Of a stretch of DNA of 64,000 nucleotides, positions 38,303-46,565 are shown piece by piece; within the stretch, counting starts at the first letter, position 1, and the number at the start of each line of letters is the position of its first letter. The stretch spans positions 115,437 through 179,436 of the forward strand of contig JANQOK010000007.1 of the NCBI GenBank assembly GCA_028289645.1, written 5' to 3'. Below the pieces are notes generated by a model. The model saw only the letters and a program-made list of their open reading frames with translations, was not told the origin of the DNA and searched no databases. The translations under genes and the position numbers were made by a program. Source of the DNA: Anderseniella sp. Its GTDB lineage: Bacteria > Pseudomonadota > Alphaproteobacteria > Rhizobiales > Aestuariivirgaceae.

Positions 38303-39547
38303 ATGGCCAGGGCGCTGGTGCTTGGAGCCGGAATAGTCGGGATCACCACGGCCTACGAACTGTGGCGGGACGGTCACGATGTGACCGTCATCGACCGCGA
38401 GGCCGGGGCGGCCGAATTCACCAGCTTCGGCAATGCCGGCATGATCGCGCCGGGGCATGCATATGCGTGGGCCTCGCCGGCCTCACCGAAAATACTGCTC
38501 AGGTCCTTGTGGCGCAACGATCAGGCGCTGCGGCTGAAACCGTCGCTGGACCCGGCATTTGTGAAATGGATGTGGAAGTTCTGGGGCCAGTGCAGCACCG
38601 AACGCGCGGCAATCAACACCAGGCGGAAAGTCAGGCTGTGCAATTACGCGCAAGCCGTGTTCCATGAGACATGCGCCGACACGGCACTTTCATATGATGC
38701 AAATGATGGCGGCATCCTGTATCTGTTCCGGTCACCGGCCGCGTTTGATGCTGCCAATGCGAAAGCCGACATACTGCGCCGTGAAGGTTCGGAAATAGGT
38801 GTTCTGGATGCAGACGGCATTGCGCACAAGGATCCGGCCCTGGCCGATTGCAGGGATCAGTTTGCCGGTGCGTTGTTTGGCGGTGGCGATGAGACCGGTG
38901 ACTGCCGCATGTTTGCGCGCAATCTGGCGGGCTGGCTTGAAGAGCGCGGCGTCACGTTCAGATGGGGCGTAACCGTCCAGGCGCTTGAGGCTGAGGGAGA
39001 CCGCGTCAGCCGGGTCGTAACCGACCGGGATGCCCTGACTGCAGATATAATCGTGTTGTCGCTCGGCGTGTATTCGCCTCACCTGGTGAGGCCGCTCGGC
39101 ATCGATCTGCCCATCTATCCGGTCAAGGGGTATTCAATGACCGTTCCGGTGTCGGGCCGCAACAACACACCTGCTATTGGCGGTATCGACGAGGAAAGCC
39201 TGGTTGCCTACACGCCCATGGGTAACCGGCTGCGGGTGACGGCTACCGCCGAGTTCTCAGGTTATGGCGTCAACCATTCACCGGATGATTTTCGGCACAT
39301 GACAAGCGTGGTCAAGGGGTTGTTTCCCGATGGCGCCGATTACTCAAAGGCGGAGTATTGGGCTGGCCTGCGCCCGATGACGCCGGAAGGAACCCCGATT
39401 CTCGGCGCCACCCATTTGAAGAACCTTTGGATGAATACCGGTCAGGGGCATATGGGCTGGACCATGAGTCACGGGACCGGCAGGCTGGTTGCGGATATCA
39501 TTGCCGGGCGCAAACCGGCGATCCCGCTGGAAGGGATGACACTTTAG
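38303..39547 (+). CDS. FAD-dependent D-amino acid dehydrogenase-like oxidoreductase (DadA family)
   Basis: FAD-binding DAO-fold enzyme of 414 aa. The dinucleotide motif VLGAGIVGITTAYELWRDGH opens the protein; SFGNAGMIAPGHAYAWASP and, at the C-terminal end, WAGLRPMTPEGTPILG and GQGHMGWTMSHGTG are DadA hallmarks. It oxidises an amine or amino acid to an imine that the adjacent RidA could hydrolyse. A GGGAGG ribosome site precedes ATG 38303. The true substrate is unknown. Confidence 0.88.
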   Translation: MARALVLGAGIVGITTAYELWRDGHDVTVIDREAGAAEFTSFGNAGMIAPGHAYAWASPASPKILLRSLWRNDQALRLKPSLDPAFVKWMWKFWGQCSTERAAINTRRKVRLCNYAQAVFHETCADTALSYDANDGGILYLFRSPAAFDAANAKADILRREGSEIGVLDADGIAHKDPALADCRDQFAGALFGGGDETGDCRMFARNLAGWLEERGVTFRWGVTVQALEAEGDRVSRVVTDRDALTADIIVLSLGVYSPHLVRPLGIDLPIYPVKGYSMTVPVSGRNNTPAIGGIDEESLVAYTPMGNRLRVTATAEFSGYGVNHSPDDFRHMTSVVKGLFPDGADYSKAEYWAGLRPMTPEGTPILGATHLKNLWMNTGQGHMGWTMSHGTGRLVADIIAGRKPAIPLEGMTL

Positions 39548-39552
39548 CGCCA

Positions 39553-39597
39553 CTGTCCTGCGACTTCAGATGTGCAAATCTGTGAGTTGCCGGACAG
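39553..39597. other. Long imperfect hairpin after the dadA-like gene
   Basis: CTGTCC (39553-39558) pairs with GGACAG (39592-39597); inside, GC/GC, ACT/AGT and AGAT/ATCT pair in register, with a GTGCAA loop. It starts 5 nt after the stop. No T-run follows, so a factor-dependent terminator or mRNA 3'-end structure is likely. Confidence 0.55.
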
Positions 39598-39696
39598 GTA
39601 TGGCTTGCTTTACGTAAAAGATTCTCCATAACCTGTTGAAAGATAAATGGGCGCCTGATCACGGGGGAAGTTGAGCGCGAGGGTGGGCTTGACGAT

Positions 39697-39963
39697 ATGT
39701 CGGAGGTTACGACCAACTGGTTCGCGGGCGTTTCAGCCGTTCTCGCGATTGCTGTGATCGTGCAGACCTTGCTGCAGATGCGCAAAACCAAGCGCTGGAA
39801 TGATGACAGCGACTCGCCGTCGGGTGCGCAGCGGGTCAGCCGGGCCAGATACCGCGGCCGCCGGGTGGTTCACTACAGTGACGGAACCGTGCTGGCGGAA
39901 ACCCGCTTCGGGTTCAAGTCGTTCGAAAGTTTCGACCGCTACCGGCAGTATATTGACCGGTAG
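39697..39963 (+). CDS. Small membrane-anchored protein with RARYRGRR-type C-terminal domain (copy 1)
   Basis: 88 aa: one membrane helix at about residues 9-28, a polar linker (KTKRWNDDSDSPSG), then a basic and aromatic domain at residues 49-88 beginning RARYRGRRVVHYSDGTV. The same domain ends the protein at 40160, with 23 of 40 aligned residues identical. The function is unknown. The upstream sequence has a GAGGGTGGG stretch about 12 nt before ATG. Confidence 0.65.
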   Translation: MSEVTTNWFAGVSAVLAIAVIVQTLLQMRKTKRWNDDSDSPSGAQRVSRARYRGRRVVHYSDGTVLAETRFGFKSFESFDRYRQYIDR

Positions 39964-39987
39964 GGCAGGTTGTGGCCAAGGGCCATT

Positions 39988-40002
39988 CTGCCGCAACGGC
40001 AG
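39988..40002. other. Short GC hairpin between the two paralogs
   Basis: CTGCCG-CAA-CGGCAG forms a perfect 6-bp stem 24 nt after the first small gene, followed by TATTTGTTGT. It may be a weak terminator. The rest of the 196-nt gap up to the second gene shows nothing recognisable. Confidence 0.4.
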
Positions 40003-40159
40003 TATTTGTTGTCGTCGCGGCTCTCACAAAGCGTTATCTTTCACGTTCGGTGGCACCCGATGTGCCCTTATAGTCGATGTATCCGGTCACATCACGGCTG
40101 GCCGAATCACGATTAATCTGTTGGTTTAGGTCAGTTTTCCGCTTTCACCGGGCGCTGTC

Positions 40160-40510
40160 ATGAAAAAGATTCTGACATTTTTCTTCACGTCGCTGAGCAT
40201 CGTGATCGCAAGCGTGGCGTTGAGCGAATTTTTTGACCTGGGTGTCGCAACAATGGTGCTGATGGCCACGATCGGATCGCTGGTCTGTCTGCTTGTATTC
40301 GTTGTTGTTCCCCGCATCAGGTTGCAGACTGCGGAGCGGGAATATCGGCAACTGCTGAGGGAAGGGGTGCATTTGATCGTGGGTCGCGCCCGTTACAGGG
40401 GACGGCGCGTGCTGCACTATGCGGACGGCAGCGTAGCCGTGCAAACCTCGCGCGGCATGCTGGCATTTGACAACTTTGATTCCTGCCGACAGTTTATCGA
40501 CGGACGCTGA
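40160..40510 (+). CDS. Small two-helix membrane protein with RARYRGRR-type C-terminal domain (copy 2)
   Basis: 116 aa: two membrane helices (about residues 5-24 and 30-51), then a charged segment and a C-terminal domain (76-115) beginning RARYRGRRVLHYADGSV. It shares this domain with the preceding gene but has a different membrane part. Codons in the shared segment differ widely, so the pair is old. The ribosome site is weak. The function is unknown; the location next to exopolysaccharide genes is suggestive only. Confidence 0.65.
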   Translation: MKKILTFFFTSLSIVIASVALSEFFDLGVATMVLMATIGSLVCLLVFVVVPRIRLQTAEREYRQLLREGVHLIVGRARYRGRRVLHYADGSVAVQTSRGMLAFDNFDSCRQFIDGR

Positions 40511-40675
40511 AGCGACACTTTCATAAGGTAAGTGGTCAATAGCAGCAGGTGCTGTGTGTGGCGTACCGAGTGATCCAGATAAAATGGGCTTGACGTGTGT
40601 TTTTCGGCTTGATGCAGCAGTGAGACTGAAAGCTGCGGCAGAGTGTGAAATTGAACCAGGACGCTTTGAACTGAA

Positions 40676-41449
40676 ATGATCTCCGGCATTTTCAAAAGAC
40701 TTGTTTCGAAAAGCAAGGGTTCGCAGCAGGACGACGAGCCACGCCTTCCAGACGGGGTGAGGGTGTATGTGATCGGCGATATCCACGGCAGGATAGATCT
40801 GCTTGAGCGGCTTTACGCGATGATGGAGGCGGATCGCAAGGAACAGCCGATTGGTCATTGCGTCGAGGTTTTCCTGGGTGACTACATTGACCGGGGACCA
40901 TCATCGCGGGAAGTGCTGGACTGGATGGTAAAAGGCCACAGTTTCTGCAACAAGCGGATTACCTTGCGCGGCAATCACGAACTTTACCTTCAGGACTTTC
41001 TGAACGATCCCGGTGTGATCAGCTCCTGGGGGCAGTATGGCGGGCTGGAAACACTGCATTCATACGGACTGAAATTCCGAATGCCCATGGGCGAGGATCA
41101 GTGGGCCGATATCCAAAAGGGCTTGCTGGACGCAATGCCGCCCAGCCATCGGGTTTTTCTGGAAAGCTGTATTCTGTCGGCCGGGGCGGGGAAGTACTTC
41201 TTCGCCCACGCCGGAGTGAATCCGCACATTCCGCTGGATGACCAGGTGGCGCAAGACCTGCTCTGGATCCGGGAGCCGTTCCTGAGTCATGACAAGGCGC
41301 TGCCGAAAATGATTGTTCACGGTCATACGCCGACCGAGAAGCCTCAGATCGAGGTTCACCGCATAGGAATTGATACCGGTGCCTATATTACCGGGCGTCT
41401 CACCTGTGCGGTTCTCGAAGGAAATGATGTGCGATTTCTGTCGACGTAG
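40676..41449 (+). CDS. PPP-family metallophosphoesterase (serine/threonine protein phosphatase-like)
   Basis: Di-metal phosphatase, 257 aa. The metal-binding signatures are complete: GDIHGRID (about residues 33-40), GDYIDRGPSS (about 68-77), LRGNHELYL (about 99-107), then AHAGVNP and VHGHTPTEKP. It resembles bacterial PrpA/PrpB-type and ApaH-like phosphatases. It stands before wza and wzc, so it may act on the Wzc tyrosine kinase or another EPS regulator; that link is inferred. Confidence 0.88.
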   Translation: MISGIFKRLVSKSKGSQQDDEPRLPDGVRVYVIGDIHGRIDLLERLYAMMEADRKEQPIGHCVEVFLGDYIDRGPSSREVLDWMVKGHSFCNKRITLRGNHELYLQDFLNDPGVISSWGQYGGLETLHSYGLKFRMPMGEDQWADIQKGLLDAMPPSHRVFLESCILSAGAGKYFFAHAGVNPHIPLDDQVAQDLLWIREPFLSHDKALPKMIVHGHTPTEKPQIEVHRIGIDTGAYITGRLTCAVLEGNDVRFLST

Positions 41450-41658
41450 GGCAGTTCGAGGGCGCTCGAGGCTTCGAAGCTGAAGCGGTGCATTTTCAGA
41501 AAATTTACCACTTGTTAACCATTTGGCAATCTATGCTGACCTAGTGTTGTTTTGATACGGCGACGTCAGATGGTATGTATGAGTTACTGATTCGCTGTTA
41601 GTGGGCGTGATACGTCTTGGGACAAGGCTTTGTGTAGCTGGCTTGTCCGAGAAAGCGG

Positions 41659-42309
41659 ATGGTAGAGGTCATGATCCTTGGGGGATTTCAGAGCCGGTTC
41701 AGAATACTCGCAGCGTTGGTCCTGGTTGCAAACCTGTTGACCGCCTGCGGCGCTTCGACCAGCGGTCCGGGAGCTGCCGGGTTATCGGCGGCGCCTCAGA
41801 GTTACGGTGCTACCGTACAGTCGGCTGTGCCTACGGCAGCCGGGACGGAAACCGCGTACCGGCTGGGCTCCGGCGACAAGGTCAAGGTTAATGTTTTCGG
41901 AGAAGCTGACCTGTCCGGTGAGTTTCTGGTTGGAGACAATGGCCGCATAGATTTGCCACTCATTGGAGCAGTGCAGGCGCAGGGCCAAACAGTAACCCAA
42001 TTTCAGAATGCGGTCGTTGCCCGGTATTCGGCCGGCTACCTGAAAGATCCCAAGGTGTCGGTGTCCGTACTGAACTATCGCCCGTTCTTCATTCAAGGCG
42101 AAGTGGGCAAGGGCGGTGAATATCCCTACAAGGCCGGGCTGACCGTACAGGACGCTGTCGCCATCGCAGGTGGATATACCTATCGGGCAAATACCGGCAA
42201 GGCTTTCGTGCGCCGGGCAGGCCAGGACCGGGAAGTGGAAATTCAAACAAATCAGCGGGTTGCGATCAACCCCGGCGATATCATCCGGATACCGGAGCGG
42301 TTCTTCTGA
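41659..42309 (+). CDS. wza: Polysaccharide export outer-membrane lipoprotein, Wza/OtnA family
   Basis: Periplasmic/outer-membrane export protein of the Wza type. Lipobox LTAC (Cys at about residue 30) follows a hydrophobic signal. The export domain starts YRLGSGDKVKVNVFGE, and the SLBB domain includes FFIQGEVGKGGEYPYKAGLTVQDAVAIAGG. At 216 aa it lacks the extra domains and C-terminal helix of E. coli Wza, like the short alphaproteobacterial forms. In-frame ATG 41671 is an alternative start. Confidence 0.92.
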   Translation: MVEVMILGGFQSRFRILAALVLVANLLTACGASTSGPGAAGLSAAPQSYGATVQSAVPTAAGTETAYRLGSGDKVKVNVFGEADLSGEFLVGDNGRIDLPLIGAVQAQGQTVTQFQNAVVARYSAGYLKDPKVSVSVLNYRPFFIQGEVGKGGEYPYKAGLTVQDAVAIAGGYTYRANTGKAFVRRAGQDREVEIQTNQRVAINPGDIIRIPERFF

Positions 42310-42323
42310 TTGTGTCAGGCCAG

Positions 42324-42343
42324 CGGCCGCGCGCAGGCGGCCG
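42324..42343. terminator. GC-rich hairpin after wza (possible terminator)
   Basis: CGGCCGC-GCGCAG-GCGGCCG forms a 7-bp stem 15 nt after the wza stop, followed by T-rich but interrupted sequence (TCTCATTGTTTGT). It could limit read-through into the next gene. Confidence 0.45.
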
Positions 42344-42489
42344 GGCTCTCATTGTTTGTAAAATGTAAGGCGTATGCGGACAAAACTGTCAATAATTCAT
42401 TAGTTACCATCATGTACTATTGGTCATTGACGCAATTCAGCAGGCGCAGATTTCGAGGCTATGGCCGGCTGAAACAGAGGTAGACGGCG

Positions 42490-42954
42490 ATGTCAATCAG
42501 ACTGGCAATTACAGGCGCAATGGGCGTTGTGCTGTTTTCAGGTTTTGTGCACGCACAAAGCATTGAGGCGGTGGTTGCCAGCTATGATCAGGATCCGGCG
42601 CTTGCGATCGCCGTCTCGGATGCGGTGGGTGCAAATCATCGGGAAGCGGAAGCCTTTTGCCGGGCTGCCGATGAAGCAGCCGAACCGGTGCAGGTTTATG
42701 TAGGCGCCGGCCTGGCGGGCGCACACCAGTACCTCGTGTCGGTCAATGATTCCGCAGCAGCCAGCAGCATCAAGTTGACGGTTTGCACCTGCGAAAGGAG
42801 CCCGGGCCAGATTCTGAGTTCCTTCGCAAACGGAATTGGCGCACTGGAACAGGACATATGTTCGAGCGCGTGGCGCGGCCAGAGCGGGGGCTCGGCGCCA
42901 GGTGTGTTCGTGATCAATGTTGACGGTGGCGGCAGTGGCGTTAGCAGGAACTGA
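42490..42954 (+). CDS. Exported cysteine-containing protein of unknown function
   Basis: 154 aa with a signal peptide ending at VHAQ (about residue 23). The mature part begins SIEAVVASYDQDPALAIAVSDAVGANHREAEAFC, holds four cysteines (AFCRAAD, VCTCERS, DICSSAW) and ends with a Gly/Ser-rich tail. Even cysteine number suggests disulfides. I do not recognise the family; position between wza and the barrel gene suggests an envelope role in polysaccharide export. Confidence 0.6.
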   Translation: MSIRLAITGAMGVVLFSGFVHAQSIEAVVASYDQDPALAIAVSDAVGANHREAEAFCRAADEAAEPVQVYVGAGLAGAHQYLVSVNDSAAASSIKLTVCTCERSPGQILSSFANGIGALEQDICSSAWRGQSGGSAPGVFVINVDGGGSGVSRN

Positions 42955-43021
42955 TTTGGCCTGGCCGATCGATTGATCGTGCAGGTAGTGGGCAAAGTTG
43001 AAATGGGGCGTGACGGCTGAA

Positions 43022-44245
43022 ATGCGGGCAAGATTACTAATTGCAGTGCTTTGCGCATGTGCAGGTGTTTCAGCAGGAGCATCAGCGCAGGAGCTGTCGC
43101 GCACGGGTTCAGGCAACATGCCCACTGTCCGTGACCGGTTTGAGGGACTGGGTCTGCGAGCCGGGCAGTTCTGGGTTCTTCCCGATGTCGAAACCGGGTA
43201 TTTCTACGACAGCAACGTGTTCGGCGAGTCAGCCGGAGAAGATGCCGACTCCGGTGTCTATGTGTCGCCCTCGGTTTCGCTGAGGTCGGACTTTGGCCGG
43301 CACCAGGTAAACCTCAAAGCTGGCCTTGATCATTACGAGTATCTTGATTTCTCGTCACAGAGCCGGACGGATTTCGATGGCGAACTGGACGTTCTGTTTG
43401 AGGTGAGCAGCGATACCGTGCTGACCGGCGGCCTGAAGGGCGGGAAATTCAATCAGGAGCCGGGAGACCTGGAGTACCCGACGACCGGGTTACCGACATC
43501 GCCGGGCGAGTACTACACCTTCGATTCCTGGGCATCGATCAAGCATACCTTCAACCGGCTGGCTGTGTCTGTCGGCGCGGCGTTTGACTTTTTTGACTAT
43601 GATGACGTCGACGGTGTCGACCAGGACTTCAGGGATGGTGACACCATCACCACCGGTGGGCGTGTTTCATATCTTGTTTCGCCCGGTTATCGGCTATTTG
43701 GCGATTTCCGTTACAACTGGCGCGACTATGATGGCGCGACCATTGTTGACTCGGAAGGCTGGCGTGCCCTTGCGGGTGTTGAGTTTGAGGTGACCCGCCT
43801 GATCTCAGGTGAGTTTGGCGTCGGGTACAATGAACAGACTTTCGATGTCGCGGGCTCACCGACAACGTCATCATTCAGCTATCACGGCGCGCTGACCTGG
43901 AACCCGACACCGCTGATGACGGTGAAACTTGTCGCTGATCGCACCATCGAAGACAGCACGTTCAATCAGGTAGGCCGCGTTCAGGACTCCGCCAAACTGG
44001 TGGTCGACTATGAGGTCCTGCGCGAACTGGTGTTCTCACCATCGGTTGGATTTGCGTTCAACGACTATGAGAATTCTCCCTTGGATGATCTCAGAATAGA
44101 GGCCGGTGCAGAACTCGAATATCGGGTGAACCGCCTCCTGTCTGTTGGCAGCAGGTACAAATACTCCTACAGTGATGTAACCGGTCCAGGTTTCTCCGAT
44201 TGGGACCGTCACCTTGTGGGTGTCTATGCTAAAGCGCGCTTCTGA
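43022..44245 (+). CDS. Outer-membrane beta-barrel protein (beta-barrel porin 2 type), exopolysaccharide locus
   Basis: 407 aa with signal peptide ending GASAQ. The segment GLRAGQFWVLPDVETGYFYDSNVF matches the start of the BBP2 family found in EPS loci. Repeated amphipathic strands follow, and the protein ends in a terminal aromatic (YAKARF), as for Bam-inserted barrels. It probably forms or supports the outer-membrane exit for the polymer. ATG 43022 fits the signal peptide; ATG 42998 would add eight residues. Confidence 0.85.
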   Translation: MRARLLIAVLCACAGVSAGASAQELSRTGSGNMPTVRDRFEGLGLRAGQFWVLPDVETGYFYDSNVFGESAGEDADSGVYVSPSVSLRSDFGRHQVNLKAGLDHYEYLDFSSQSRTDFDGELDVLFEVSSDTVLTGGLKGGKFNQEPGDLEYPTTGLPTSPGEYYTFDSWASIKHTFNRLAVSVGAAFDFFDYDDVDGVDQDFRDGDTITTGGRVSYLVSPGYRLFGDFRYNWRDYDGATIVDSEGWRALAGVEFEVTRLISGEFGVGYNEQTFDVAGSPTTSSFSYHGALTWNPTPLMTVKLVADRTIEDSTFNQVGRVQDSAKLVVDYEVLRELVFSPSVGFAFNDYENSPLDDLRIEAGAELEYRVNRLLSVGSRYKYSYSDVTGPGFSDWDRHLVGVYAKARF

Positions 44246-46565
44246 TAACAACCCTGCGGCCGGCCGCGAGGGGTACCCTGATTCACCATCCCCATTGGAG
44301 CTGGGCGGTTCTGATGGTATTGATTTAAGGGAACTTTTCCGAATTGCACGTCGCCGCGGACCCATGGTCGCGGTGATTGGTTTTCTGGCTGCCTTGCTGG
44401 GCGCGGTCTATGCCTTGCAGCTCACTCCGGTCTACACCGCCAAGTCCACTCTGCTGATTGACACGAATCAGAAGAACATAATCAACGCCGAAGCAATTGT
44501 TTCGGGCATCGGGCGGGACAACTCTGCGCTGGAAAGCGAACTCGAGCTTATTCGCTCTTACGATGTTGCCAAACGGGTGGTCCGCAAGCTCAAACTTGAC
44601 GAGCAGCCTAACGCCGAACCTTCGAGAGTTTCGGCAGTTCGGCAATTGATATCCCTGGTGTTTTCCCGCGAGCCCGCGCCAGAACCGAAGCTCAACGAAA
44701 ACAAGACCGACAAGACCGTTCGTTCGCTGGCGAAGTCCATCTCGGTGGACCGCAAGGGTTGGACCTATGTGGTCGATATCAAATACACCTCTGAAAATCC
44801 GGTGAAAGCGGCACAGGTGGCCAATGCCTTTGCGGACGAATACCTGGTTGATCAGCTGGAAGCGAACTACGAGGTGACACGCCGCGCTAACGACTGGCTC
44901 AGTGAACGTCTCAGCGACCTGCGGAAGAAGGTGCGCGAGTCAGAGCGCGCCGTTGAATTGTTCAAGGTGGAAAACAACATCGTCGAAACCAACGGTTCCA
45001 CGCTGAGCGACCAGCAGGTTGCCAAACTGAACGAACAGTTGATTCTGGCCCGGGCTGAATCGGCTCAGGCGCAAGCCAAGTATGACCAGGTTCAGGCCGT
45101 GCGCAAGCGAGGCGGCGACATCACGGCGTTTGCAGACGCCCTGCAGTCCAGTGCGCTGGCATCCCTGAAAGGCAAGGCATCGGAGATACGCCGTGAACTT
45201 GCAAATCTGAGCGCCAAATATGGCGACAGGCACCCGTCAGTGGTTTCGGCAAGGGCCCAGCTTCAGGATGTCAGGCGGTCGATCAGTTCCGAAGCCAAAC
45301 GCATCCTAACGTCTACGGAAAATGCGCTGCGGGTTGCCAGCAGCCGTGAGAAGTCCATCGCGGCCAGTCTGGCCGAAGTCAAAGGCACTGCGTCACGAGA
45401 TGGCCAGGCGGAGGTCATTCTCAGGGAACTGGAGAGAGAGGCTGCGGCCAACAAGGCTCTGTTCGAGTCGTTCCTGTCCCGGTTCAAGCAAACCAGCGAG
45501 CAGGAAAAGCTCAACACGAACAATTCGCGCGTCATTGAGCGGGCATCGCCGCCAACGGCACCGAGTGCGCCGAACAAGAAATCAATAGTGATACTTGCGA
45601 CCTTGCTGGGACTGGGTCTCGGGGCCGGCATAGCGTTCCTGCTTGAACAGCTCGACGGCGGTTATCGCACCACTATCCAGATCGAGAAGCAGCTCGGTGT
45701 GCCAGTTCTCGCAACCATCCCGCGTTCTGACAGTGAGCTGCCCGGCAGCGGGATCGGACGTGCGGCGCGAAGGTTCAATCCGTTCAGCTTTTTGGCCGGA
45801 CTGTTCCGCAGAGGCGACAAGTCAGAACGGCGCATGGGCAAGAACGACAGGGTGAGCATCAGCCGCCTGGTGGTTCAAAAGCCATTGTCGAGTTTCACCG
45901 AGGCCGTTCGGGCGCTCAGGATGGGCATCAAGTTTGCCGATGTTGACCGTCCGCAGAAGATTGTGCTGCTCGCATCGGCGCTGCCGGGAGAAGGCAAGTC
46001 CACTATCGCCAGCAACCTGGCGCTGCATGCAGCGGCCTCGGGCGAGCGGGTGCTGATCATCGATCTGGACCTGCGCCACCCGGTCCTCACATCGCTGTAC
46101 GCGCCGGATGCCAAGCATGGTGCGGTGGAGCTGCTGCTGGGCGAGGTCGATCTGAAACAGGTGATTGTGAAAGATGCGGCCTCAGGGCTGCACATACTGC
46201 CGGCACCGCGCCGCAAGGACCTGACCCATACAGCGGAGCTTCTGGGGTCGAAGCGGATGAAGGATCTGTTCACCCATCTGTCCGGATTTTATGATCTCAT
46301 TGTCGTTGACACCTCGCCCTTGCTGCCGGTCACGGATGGCCGTGCCCTGATCGACGTGGTTGATTCACTGGTGCTGGTGGTGAAGTGGGAAACAACGGCA
46401 CGCGATGCCGTTGATGCCGCATTGAAACAATCGCTCGGCGCCGACGGCAAGCTGACCGGCGTCGTCATGAACGACGTTGTGGCTTCAAGAGCGCGCTACT
46501 ACGAGTACTACAAATCAGGATACTACAGCAAAAAGTACCCGTATTATTATGGCGGGTCGGCTTAG
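44226..46565 (+). CDS. wzc: Wzc-type polysaccharide co-polymerase with tyrosine autokinase domain
   Basis: Controls chain length and export of the polysaccharide. An N-terminal Wzz domain (helix at about residues 44-62, long periplasmic coiled coil, second helix at about 455-475) is fused to a BY-kinase: Walker A LPGEGKST (about residue 585), A' LIIDLDLRHP and B LIVVDTSPLLPVTD. The C-terminal tail is a tyrosine cluster (YYEYYKSGYYSKKYPYYY), the usual autophosphorylation site. 779 aa from ATG 44226, which overlaps the barrel gene by 20 nt. Confidence 0.93.
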   Translation: MLKRASDNNPAAGREGYPDSPSPLELGGSDGIDLRELFRIARRRGPMVAVIGFLAALLGAVYALQLTPVYTAKSTLLIDTNQKNIINAEAIVSGIGRDNSALESELELIRSYDVAKRVVRKLKLDEQPNAEPSRVSAVRQLISLVFSREPAPEPKLNENKTDKTVRSLAKSISVDRKGWTYVVDIKYTSENPVKAAQVANAFADEYLVDQLEANYEVTRRANDWLSERLSDLRKKVRESERAVELFKVENNIVETNGSTLSDQQVAKLNEQLILARAESAQAQAKYDQVQAVRKRGGDITAFADALQSSALASLKGKASEIRRELANLSAKYGDRHPSVVSARAQLQDVRRSISSEAKRILTSTENALRVASSREKSIAASLAEVKGTASRDGQAEVILRELEREAAANKALFESFLSRFKQTSEQEKLNTNNSRVIERASPPTAPSAPNKKSIVILATLLGLGLGAGIAFLLEQLDGGYRTTIQIEKQLGVPVLATIPRSDSELPGSGIGRAARRFNPFSFLAGLFRRGDKSERRMGKNDRVSISRLVVQKPLSSFTEAVRALRMGIKFADVDRPQKIVLLASALPGEGKSTIASNLALHAAASGERVLIIDLDLRHPVLTSLYAPDAKHGAVELLLGEVDLKQVIVKDAASGLHILPAPRRKDLTHTAELLGSKRMKDLFTHLSGFYDLIVVDTSPLLPVTDGRALIDVVDSLVLVVKWETTARDAVDAALKQSLGADGKLTGVVMNDVVASRARYYEYYKSGYYSKKYPYYYGGSA

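Noticed and set aside
40676..41449. ApaH diadenosine tetraphosphatase
   Set aside because: The PPP motifs are shared, but length and the EPS context fit a protein phosphatase-like member as well or better, so only the superfamily is called.
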